Origin: Nematopogon swammerdamellus
Lineage: Eukaryota; Arthropoda; Insecta; Lepidoptera; Adelidae
Reading direction: 5' to 3'
NCBI GenBank assembly: GCA_946902875.1
Contig: OX336344.1
Coordinates: forward strand, 22,155,791 to 22,219,790
Length of the DNA: 64,000 bases
Shown here one piece after another: positions 42,477-54,400 of this stretch. The notes under the pieces were generated by a model. The model ran no database searches, was not told the origin of the DNA, and saw only the letters and a list, made by a program, of their open reading frames with translations. Each line of letters begins with the position of its first letter. The stretch's first letter is position 1. The position numbers and the translations under genes are program-made.

Positions 42477-45400
42477 CGTCCGTCCGTCTGTCCGAGGACT
42501 GTATCTCTGGAACCGTAACAGGTAGCCCGTTGAAATTTTCACAGAAAATGTATTATTATGGTCGATATAACAACAAATAATAAAAAAATAAGAAAAAGTA
42601 AAAAAATGGGGTTTCCCATAGAAGAAACAAAAAAGTGTATGCGCGCGCGCCATCTACCGAATAGATTATGAAGCATTTTGACTAATCATGACATTTAACT
42701 AATATGAAGCATTTCATAACACGCCATCTAGATGTCGTGAGTGGCGCTAGCCGTAACATGGCGATACGGAACCCTCGGTGCGCGAGTTCGACTCGCACTT
42801 GGCCGGTTATTGTGAAAGCGTTCACCAAAATGCACAAAAATATAAAATTAAATAAAATAGAAATCTTATATTTTCGTTAACTTGAATTTGACATTCACGT
42901 ACCATCACGCTATTTCTTATAGGGCCGCAGTAGTATGGTCGAACGTAATCGTAATTTGAGAAAATAAAGTGCACCTACGAAATTGTATATAATTCAAACC
43001 ATAATCTAGCTCTTTCATTATTCCACTGTTAAACATCTACCTTCCGAAACATGTTTATTTCGTTGAATATGTAATACATAGATTTTTCTAAACTGGCATT
43101 GTCCAACAATAATGGGGTTCAGGAAGAAGGAAGAAATCAAGCTAAATACATTAAAAATTGTTTTATTGAAATCACGACATATGGCTCCGAGCCATCCATA
43201 AGGTGTCTAACGACGCCCATGGACATTCGGTCGTATACGGTTGCGTATGCCATGCCGGCCTGACAAGTGCCAATTCACGCCCCTATTGAAGGATCCGAGA
43301 CTGTACTTGGGCGGAAATATATGAGCAGGGAGAGCGTTCCAGAGTTTACCGGTTCTGTAGAGGAAAGATCTGGAGAATCGATTGGTTCGCATCCGCGGTA
43401 AGTCCAGCATGTAGGGATGTTATCCCTGCCCAGTGCGCGTGGTACGGAGATGGAAAGGGGATGGCGGGATCGCATTAAACAGCTCCTCCGAGCACTCCCC
43501 ATGGAATAAGCGATAGATGCTATGTGTGTATCTATGTAGGGGCGTACGAATGACGCCGTGTCGTCGCGGCTACTTCGACAGGTTTTTAGAATGGCCACGA
43601 TACAATTAATTGTTATATGGATACTGACACAGTTGTCAACATCACCTACAACATCCGGGATGTCAGCCCATAACACCTTGGTGAACTAGGTGTCATGTCA
43701 GTGCTTCCCTTCATTTCATGTCGGCTACACTGAACTGGACGGAAGACATGAACTATTTACATCTTAGCCATTTTGACCGAGACGTTACGGTGGTATCAAC
43801 CGGGCGGGATGAACCCTACCACCTAGTAATGTAAGAAGGGAAGGGACCTACAGTTTTACGTGGAATCCGAACCACGCTCAGCCTCCGAGACGGTCGAGCG
43901 GTCACCCATCCAAGTACTGACCGCGCCCAGGTGTGCTTAACAGCAGTCGACCGACCGCACCACTGAACTACCGAGGCTGACATACTTATTATCTCCGTGT
44001 TTCGAAACTAATTTATACGATAAGTAAAATTTGCCACTTCAGTGTTCACCTACCAATTCGTTGTTGAATTAAAGGATTATGAACTTTGTTCCACCCCAAA
44101 CTGTTATGATTAGATAAGGAATTTAATAAAAATCACTAATCGTTTGGAACATTGAGAAATCTTTGCCTAAGTACCAGACCGTGTATGTGTGACAGTACTT
44201 GAGTGGATACAAATTACGTATCAAAATCTTACAAAGACTTTTTACACCCGATACACTTAATTAACAAGTCTTTGTAGTCAGAACTCTCAGCAAAATTATT
44301 AATCTTGCTCTCAAGGTGTGTTTTCGATAAACCGTAAGCGATGTTATTATGTGGATGGATAGGTTAATAAAATACTTCTAATAATATTGATGAAAAAAAA
44401 AAACACTACTTTGCGAAGTTTCTTGCCGTTTCTTCTTCGTGGGTGTAGTCGAACTGTATAGAACAAAGTGACAAGTTCGAGCGCAGTCTTACTGCCTTAC
44501 GAATGCTCAATACAATAAACAACAGGTGTAGCTGTTTACTAGTTTAATCGCAACAGGACAATCCTCGTAATAATTTCAGAAAAAAAAGTGGTCAAAAAAT
44601 TAACCATGTCCACGTGCCGAGGGTCCCATAACCGCTGCTACGATTTCATCTAATTATATTTTTTATTGGGGGGGTGCGGTCAGGCTTTGAATGTGTGACC
44701 GTACGACAGCGTTGAAGTTGGCAGTGATTCGGATTCCTGTTTCCTGGTCCCTTTTTTCGAATTTTGCGACGGGACCCTAATTATCTAAAGTGTCTAGTTT
44801 CCGAGGTATTAATTTTGAAAGTGTCCGCTTTCGCCCAATATAAAGAACGTGCCGCGGGGAAGCGCATTTTTTTATGTAATGCGATATGGGTGGCTGAGTC
44901 GGAAGGGCCAAAGCGCATGCTCCGATCAGCCAATATCACCACCGAGAATGTAGGTGCCATACCGGAGACTTCCCTGCATTGCTGGCTATACTGGACCGAG
45001 GCTGCTATGCGGCCATCTTGCATCCAGTACGGTGGTACCAACCCAGTCGGCTACAATTTGAGCCTACCACCTAGTAAGGGGCAAGGGAAGGGACCTACAG
45101 TTTTACACCGGTTCCGAACGGTGAAACAGCAGGTGTAGTATGCACGTAATTTTTTTCGTTAGAAAAAACTCATTGGTACACGCCGACCGGATTTGAACCG
45201 CGGACCTCTCGCATGAGAAGCCGATGCCGAAACCACTCGGCCACCCGCCGCATGACACCGAGCGGCACACTGCGTATGACGGCGAGCGACGCTCACTGTT
45301 CGTTCGCGTCCAAGTAGATCACTTGAACGCGCGGTTGGTCGCACGCAAAATGAGCGCGCAACAAGGTGCACCTGCACTTCGACATGTTTCTTGTATGGGA

Positions 45401-48400
45401 ACCTCTCTTAATTTTTTAGTTTTTTTTTATTATCTATTTGTTTGGATATCCGCCATAATAACACATTATTATGTGAAAAGCCATTGAGACATAGTCATAG
45501 ACATAGACATAGACACACCAGGGGATAAATAAATTTTTTCATTCATTTAGTATTATTATCAGCGATAGGAAAATCGGATACATATTTACCTAAATTTGAG
45601 AGGTTGGATAAGTATGGGAAGACACTTTTTAATTTTTTCCTGGGATTGACGTATTTTATTGTAACCGTAAATTTTGGTGTTAAGTAACTTGTCACATCTT
45701 TATTAACACATATTCTTAAAACTAATTTTGTACATATTCAAAACCTAACATAAAAAACATATACAAAATTAACCTTAAAAAATGGAGTTTCCACCACCGG
45801 CGGCGGGGCGAGCCCAAGCTACCGATGATCGGGTCCCAAAGAGAGGAACCTCCGGACGATGCGTGCAGTGTCGAGCAGGGCTGCCTTCTGGATCTGGCCC
45901 TTGACCCAACCACTCAGCGAGAGCCTCTTATTTATTGTTTTCTTACATTAATATTTGATCCACGTATGCATAATACAAATTATGTTGGTGCTTCACTAAA
46001 ACTGATATACATAATAATAAAATCAGCTAATTATGTATAGGTTCCTGGTAAAACGTGGGCCAAAATGATTTTTGTAATCTCAATCCCGAAAAGTAGCTTT
46101 ATGTACTTAGTGACGCATAAATATTATCGCGAACGAAGTCGGGGGTGAACGCTAGTATGATAAAAGCGTATTAAGAACATTTATTTTGAATTGATATACT
46201 AAGTGTTATAGTATAGGTGAAGTAGTAGGTAGTAATTCCCGGGAATCCCAGGAATTATTTAAATAAATAAATTTTTCAAGAAGCCACTTCCATATTTTTT
46301 AGCATTTAGGCAAATATGACGTATCCGATTATATCTCTAATTAGTAATTACATATTATGTATGTTCCTTTATAAGGTGCTTCGTTATTAACCGACTTCCA
46401 AAAAAGGAGGAGGTTCTCAATTCGTCTGTATGTTTTTTTTTTTTTATTTTTTTTTTTATTTTTTTGTATGTTTGTAACACGATTTCTCCGTCAATTGAGG
46501 GCCGATTTAGAAAATTCTTTTTTTTTTAGTTAGGTCATACTTCCGAGGTGGTCCCATTTCAATTTTATCGAAATTGGTTCAGTGGTTTTCGAAAAATCAG
46601 CATAATACTATGGTGTGTGGTTACCTTCAGCAAAACTTGTGATGTGGTCGTTTTCGGCAATTTTCAGTTTGATAAATTAGTATGGTGTGTGGTTACCTTC
46701 AGCAAAACATTTGTGATGTGGACTTATTCAGCAATTTGCAGTCTGACACATATGGCGAATAATTCTGTACCACTTCAATCGATTTCGATTATTCGATTTC
46801 GATTATTCTTTTTTATGTAATATTACTAAAAAGAATGAAATAAAAACTGTTTTAAAAAATATTAAACCGATTTCCAAAAAACAAAAAAAAAAAAACTAAA
46901 AAAGTATTAAATACCTAATATTTTGAAATTTTCTCTGTCCTGTTGAAATACATGAATCGATATACTAGTGATACATATTCGGACCCTTGTTTCATGAATA
47001 TTCTAAATTTGAAATTTTTTATCTTTTCCGACCGGCGCTTAATTTATTATGGTACCTGGCCAGTACCTACTGTACCGAGTACCATCGAGCTGGTTTGATG
47101 ATGGAGACAGAAGGTGGCCATAGGAACTCCTAAACTACACATGATAAACCCATCGTGTTTGGGCTTGTTGCATTTGTCTTCACGAGAAATTTACTTTAGA
47201 CCTAAAAGATTCTCAATTCGACGGTATGTTTTCTTTTTTTGGATGTTTGTTACGCGATTACTCCGTCAATTGTGGGCCGATTTTGAAAATTCTTTTTTTT
47301 TTATTTGAAAGGGGATAACCCTGAGGTTTTTGAAGTGAAAACTTCTTTAGCGGCTCTTGGCACTTTTTTAGGTGGGTAAAAATGTATAACTCGCGACATC
47401 GCGTCAGCGTCATTTTTAAAATGAAACCTTAAGTCATTGCGTTAAGGGTTAAGTTAGAGTGGCACGGGATCTGCCGGCACTCCCGGAGTGCAACTGTTAA
47501 GTAGGGTTCCGTAACACGTTTATGTCTGTCCATTCTACTAAGTTCTGCAAAATGAATGTAGGGTTCCGTAACATATGCATGTCTATCCGTTCTACTAAAT
47601 TTTACAATTTTCAACCAAGGTCCTCCGACGGTTATTTTATAATAAAAGTAGGCTTCCGTAACACGTTTATGTCTGTCCATTCTACTAAGTTCTGCAACAT
47701 CACCTACAACGTCCGTGATGTCAGCCCATAACACCAGTGCCATGTCAGTGCTTCCCCCTTTGATCGTGCTGACTACACTGAACTGGTCGGAAAACACAAA
47801 CTATTTACATAGCCGTTTCGACCGACGTTTAATTCAGTGCGGTGGTACCAACCCGGGAAGGTTAAACCCTACCACCAAGTAAGATTACGAGGGAAGGGAC
47901 TTACAGTTTTACGAGGAATCCGAACCTTGGTCAGCCTCCAACGGTCAGCGGTCACCCATCTAAGTACTGACCGCACCCAGCGTTGCTTAAAATTCAATAG
48001 CGACAGTTGACTGTCTGCACCACTGAGCTATCGAAGCTGACGTGGTCCTATTTTAATTGGGTCAAGATCGGATTGGAAAGCGAGGCGGAATCGCGAGGCC
48101 GAAGGCCGAGCGATTCCGCCGAGTACATTAATAGCAAAAATTACTAAAAAAAACTGTGAAATAAAAAAAAAGTTTTAAAAAACATAAAACCGACTTCCTA
48201 AAAAAAGTAGAACTAAAAAACTATTTAAAATAAAAATATAAAAACCGCCTTCAAAAATATATGAAATAAAAACCTAAAAAAATAAAACGAACCCTAGAGT
48301 TGAAGGCGGTGCTAAAGCAAGCAAAAATGATGCATGAAAGAAAACATGAGCGGATGATAATATCCTTTGTGATTTGTGTAGCCTTTTTAGCACCGCATTC

Positions 48401-51400
48401 AACTCTAGGGTTCGTTTTTTTTTTTTAGGTTTTTATTTCATATATTTTTGAAGGCGGTTTTTATATTTTTATTTTAAATAGTTTTTTAGTTCTACTTTTT
48501 TTAGGAAGTCGGTTTTATGTTTTTTTTTATGTCAAACATTTCGGGAGGGTTACATAGACACTCAAATAAACACGCTACGCAAAAAATATATGTTTTGTGT
48601 AACAGTAGATCACTTGCATTGTACGGGTTCAAAGACCGTACTATGTTCAAACGCAGAACAACTGTTTGTTGTAAAGTCACAAGGTCACTATGATTGGTTT
48701 TTACAGCTACTTATTTGATTTTATTTTTTGTTAGGAGAAAAAATGCTCCTATAAACATATGTTTTCTTCTTACGTAAAGTGTTTATTTGAGTGCGTATGT
48801 AACCCTCCCGAAATTTTTGACATAAATAACGAAGCATCTTGTATACAATTGCATATGTAAAAATATCGGGTTATTTGTATAACTCCACGTGCAAGGCGCA
48901 ATCTGTCTCCACGTGACTCCTAGTTCGGAACAATAGTTTTTTTTGGCTCCATTTCAAGAAAATAAAAGGTTTTTATTCGCTGAACAAAAACATTTGCAAC
49001 AAGTCAAAAGTTCGAATGGAGAAACGTGCTGAACAAAAACAAGCGTCGTTGCGTATATAGATGCGTTTATTTTTAACACCCGACGAAAAAAGAGCGGTGT
49101 TATAAGTGTGTGTGTAGGTGTGCATGTGAGGGTGGGTGTATGGGTGTATGTGTGTAAGGGAGTGTCTGTCTGTGGCATCAAGCTCCCAATTGGATGGACC
49201 GATTTGGATGTGGTTTTTTTTATTGGAAAGCCGGTTTAATCGGGCTGGTTGTTAGTAATAAAGTAATAAAAAAATTACCGGACCGATTTACATGCGGGGT
49301 TTTTTTAAAAAGCTTGAAATAAAAGTTAAATTACAATTTTAAACTCTATCTAAGACTTTATGTATGATCCTAAAACGAAATTTACGATTTTAGATTTTTT
49401 TTTGTATGTATGTATGTTCCTCTATAACTCTTAAACTGATCATCCGAATTCGATGAAACTTAGTACAAGCACATTTTACTATACGGGACACAGGATAGGC
49501 TAAACAAATTTAAGTTCCGGTTACTCTAAGATGTGGCTCTCATAACAAACCGAATTGTTCCGCGCGCCGAAATAAAGGCACGGTAGCGGGATTACTTACT
49601 TTCTTCTTTTTAAACACGAATTTGACGCGAGCGAAGCCGCGGGCAAAAGCTAGTTATTTGATAAAACAAAATAAATTACTCCATGACCGCGATGGTCACA
49701 GATTTACACAGGGTTACAGACGGACTTAGTGAGATAGAATATCTGTACGAGTACCTGTTACTTGTAATCCTATGTAATTATAACTTTAAAATACTTCACA
49801 CGCGGCTTCAATGCGACTGAAAAGAAGGTCCTATGTATAAACTATCGATAGAGATACGAGGGTGGACCGTGGATCCAAAACGTCTAAGCCCGACAATGAA
49901 ATTAAAAGAAAAGTGGGTCCAAATCAATTTTATTGTTCGAAATAGTCTCCATCAAGGTCAATGCACTTTTTCCACCTGACCTGCAACTTGTATATACCTT
50001 CGAAAAAAAAATTATTCCGGAAGGTCGTCAAAATACTCATATACTGCGGCTAAAATTTCGAAAATTTCGAGCCACCTAAGTGTATTTTTTTTATTTGGAA
50101 AAAGGTGGTAATCCGGGGGGGCTAAATCCGGCGAATAAGGTGCGTGGGGCAATAATTCATAGCCGCAATTATGGATTTCAGACACTGATTCAGCCGAAGT
50201 GAACCCGGGCGTTGTCTTGATGGAACAACACTTTCTTCGGCAGCAACCCTGGCCTTTTTTCTTTGATTTCTTCTCGAAGTCTTCGCAAAAGGTTGCAATA
50301 ATATTTTGAATTTATAGTTTCGCCTTTTGGTAAATACATAATCCACGAAAATAATCCCCTTCGCATCCCAGAAAACTGAAGCCATGACTTTGTTGGTCGA
50401 CAAAACGACCTTAGCATTCTTCGGAGTGGGTGAGCCAGATCTTTTCCACTGCTTCGATTGGTGTTTCGATTCAGGAGTATGTTGGTGAACCCAGCTTTCA
50501 TTCATGGTAACGAAACGGCACAAAATATTCTCGGGATCTGCCTCAAAAAGTTCTAAACAATCGCGGGAATTGTGAAGCGAACTCGTTTTTGTTCAGCTGA
50601 AAGCAATCTTGGGACATAATGAGCAGAAACCTTATGGAACCCCAATTCTTCCGATATAATGGTTTGTACCCGGCCATAACTAATGCCTGTGATCTCAGCT
50701 ATATTATTGATAGTCAATCTTCGGTCACTTAGTATCAGATCACATATTTTATGGACGTTTTCCTTCGTGGTAGAGGTCGAAAGCCTTCCGCTCCTAGGGT
50801 CATCTGAAATGCTCTCACGACCCCGCTTAAACTCAGCTACCCACTTTTTGACACTGGAATAAGATGGAGCAGACTCCCCCAATGTGCTCACCATATCTTG
50901 ATGGATATCTTTTGGTGACATGCCTTTTTTATGAAGGTACTTCATCAATGCTCGATGTTCAATTTTCTCCATGAATAAAAATTTTGTCAGATAGCGTTTT
51001 AAACAAATTATGACGAAAAAAATATGGCTCGCAGTATCGGAACCAAACTTCGCACATTTATTACTGAAGAATCGTACTAACAAATGAGGGTAGATTTAAA
51101 AAAAATGTCATGGCTCTTTCTATGTTAGGCCACGAACTTTAGGATCTACCTCGTACATTATTTATTACTAACAAAAATATGGAAAACTTTAAGCGTAAAA
51201 TTTTCAACGAGAGAGTTGATTATGATCAAATGATACATACAAAATTATTTAAATAGACATGGGTCACTCGAGTATGACGGGTCGTACGTAGTGTCCGACC
51301 GAAAGTGTACTTTCACTTTCGGCCGAAAGCCGTAGCCGAATTTCGGCAAAATTCTACTTTCGGCAGAAAGCCGAAAGCCGAAGCCGAAAGCCGAAACCGA

Positions 51401-54400
51401 AAGCCGTAGCTGAAAGTATCTATGTATGGTATTTAAGTATTAAGGCAGTGTGTGCCTGCGCGCCGGCCGCCAAATCCGCCAATCGCGTAATCGCGTTGCG
51501 GCGTTCGCGTCGCGTCGCGTGCGCGCGGTCGGTCGGTTTGTCTGTCTAACAACTTTCGGTTGGGCCGAAAGTGACCACTACTTTCGGCCGAAACCGTAAG
51601 TTTGCCGAATGTTGCAAATATTGGCCGAAAGGCCGAAAGCCGAAAGCCGAAACCGAATATTCGGTCGGACACTAGTCGTACGTAAGTAGTAATATAGCCC
51701 AGAAATGAGTATATCGATATCGATATCGATATATCATTCTGACTAACCGCGAGAGTATTAAATGAAAGAGTTGATTATATCGATATATCACACTGACTAA
51801 CCTCGAGAGTATTAAATGAACGAGTTGATTATATCGATATCGATATATCACACTGACTAACCCGAGAGTATTCAATGAAAGGGTTGATTATATCGATATA
51901 TCACACTGACTAACCCCGAGAGTATTCAATGAAAGAGTTGATTATATCGATATCGATATCGGCAGGGTGGGGCGGCGAGGCGAGGTCCCCCGCATGGACC
52001 CGGAGGTTATGCGCAACACACTACAGCTGTTGCAGCTTCGCACGATCACAGACCTCTACAAGTCGCGACCAAGGTAGGCGGACGTCGCATTGTACATAAT
52101 ATGGGATTAGGGTTCCGTATCCGGCACGGGACCCTATTACTGAGCCTACGCCGTCTGTCTGTCTGTCCGTTCGTCTGTCTTTCCGTCCGTCCGTCCGTCT
52201 GTCCGAGGGCTGTATCTCTTGAACCGTAATAGGTAGCCCGTTGACATTTTCACAGAATATGTGTTATTATGTCTGATATAACAATATAAAAGTAAGAAAA
52301 AGTAACAAATTCACGGGGTTCCCATAGAATAAACCAAAAAGTGTATGCGCGCGCGCCATCTACCGAATAGATTATTAAGCATTTTAACTAATCATGACTA
52401 ATATGAAGCATTTCATAACACGCCATGTAGATGGCGTGAGTTGCGCTAGCCATGACATGGCGATACGGAACCCTCGGTGCGGGAGTTCGACTTGCACTTG
52501 TTTAACATTATACATACATGCATACCACACGCCGTATCCCGAGAATCGGGGTAAGCAGAGTAATTAGTGTTGTGCCGCAAGTACTCTTGTAAATTACAGC
52601 ACAACACCGACCACCACGTTCAGCAAAGTATTAGGACAAGATAACTATCAAGCAGCAACAAGGCCGGAAGACACCTGCTACACGACTCGGTGGAATGACC
52701 GTCCCAAAGTGAGAAGTGGCCAGCCTGTCGCCCTCTAGCACGGCACCTTGTCCTTATCCCTTAGTCGCCTTTTACGACATGCACGGGGAGAGATGCAGTG
52801 GGGCTATTCTTTTTAATTACCGGCCCCACACGGTATAATTTTCTGTATAGTATACTTACTTATATATCATTTTCTGATATCTCTCCTCCTATGTTTCTAA
52901 GGCTAAAATTTTGATTTTAATAGAGTTAGTTGATATTAAGCGATGCGTTACAGGAAAACTGCAGGTATTTTCGACAATGTAATAGTTGCGGCAAAAAAAG
53001 TATTTTTTATGTTTTAAATACAAGAAGCAATGGATTGCCTGACAGTCCAACTATTGCTGTAGATTTTTTAGGCGTTTCATTATTTTCGAAAACACTATTG
53101 TTTTGGTAAACACACAAATATATTGTGTGGTGGTACGGAACCCTCGGTGCGCGAGTGCGACGCGCACTTGGCGGATTTTTTTAGATTTATTGAGCTTTAT
53201 GTTCTGGAATAATTACATCGTAATGTAAGCTTCGAAATATCTTTCAATCGATGTACATATCGAACTGTTAAATGTTCTTTTATTTACAACTTTGCGGCCC
53301 ATGTTAATAAAAGTTGAGGACGATAAAAATCTATAAACACTCCAAATTCTAAGAAAAATAGCTCAAAGCTACAGGCTGTGATAGTCAGACGAACGGACAG
53401 ACGGACTGACACATGACTGGTATAAGCGCCCCTGCCTGCATCGCTGGCTAAGGAATGCTACAAAAACGGTATGAGCACTCATAAAAAAACAAATAGTGAT
53501 GTGAGAATTAAAAATTAAAAATATCGATAAATTTATAAAGTATCGATATCGACAGGATCGACCGCCGCGGAGTACCCGAGGACACGCGGGCGGACTCCGA
53601 GCGATTTGAGAATGCGCTTCGGCTGTTGCAGCTTTCGACCATAGATCGCTATTTGCTTCAGCGCCCGAGGTACGACAGCACTGTCTATCGATGTCGTAAT
53701 ACCTTGAGTGAGTGCCGAAACGAATACGCAATATGGTGCTGCATGCAGGCGAGGTCGTATTTTGCATGTTACATATAGGCGAATTCAATAATTACTACCA
53801 ACATTTTAAGGGCTAATTCAATAGGTCAAACTAACGACTTTGACTTTTGAATTTTTTTTCAAAATTTCTAAGAAATGTTCATGATCTCCATATATTTTTC
53901 TAATTTACTGCAACAAAAATGTATGGATCACGATAGTTTTAATAGTTTTTGAACCAAATTATAAATACTAAAATTGTTCATTAATTTGAGCTCAAGAACA
54001 TCGCCTAAAATTTTGGTATTGATTGCTGACTAATTCTGTAAGGGTTTTTAATACAGTCAGTGCTACCGTCGCTAATATTTTCAAAAAATTAAACTGTTTT
54101 ACTCACGCTGCTGGTTTTCCGAGCGATGTAACTCGATGTTTCAGGCCGAAAGTGTGTCCCATCACTATAGACAGAGTTGATTCTGGCGTCAGAAGTGCTC
54201 ATGAGGATGGATAGGCGACACGTTTGGCTTGAAACGTGAAGCCACATAGCTCGTTAAATGACCATGATTAAAAACGCAAATGTTTTAACACTGCAATTTG
54301 CACGTTAGGTACATGTTTGAAACACAAATAATAATTTAATTTTATAATTTACTATTTGAAAATTTCGTTAACAAAAAAATTTTAAATACCTAAAATATTC

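Larger units (their letters stand above)
46391..48514. mobile_element. Nested insertion block with AACCGACTTCC ends
   Basis: Bounded by inverted AACCGACTTCC / GGAAGTCGGTT. Holds a TATGGTGTGTGGTTACCTTC duplication (46608, 46680), a fragment of the 22760 palindrome (47095-47180), a triplicated family C scrap (47503-47700), a SINE-A (47695-48041), a GGCCGAAGGCCGAG unit (48085) and the palindrome at 48172. Confidence 0.5.
46373..48846. mobile_element. MITE N, copy split by a 2.1-kb insertion
   Basis: Left end TATAAGGTGCTTCGTTATT (46373-46391) and right end AATAACGAAGCATCTTGTATA (to 48846) are matching inverted ends. The interior resumes at 48533 (TGTCAAACATTTCGGGAGGG). Everything between is a nested insertion bounded by AACCGACTTCC (46391) and GGAAGTCGGTT (48504-48514). 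Confidence 0.65.

Noticed and set aside
53369..53788. 139-codon reverse frame
   Set aside because: Antisense shadow of NPF exon 2b; no domain recognised.
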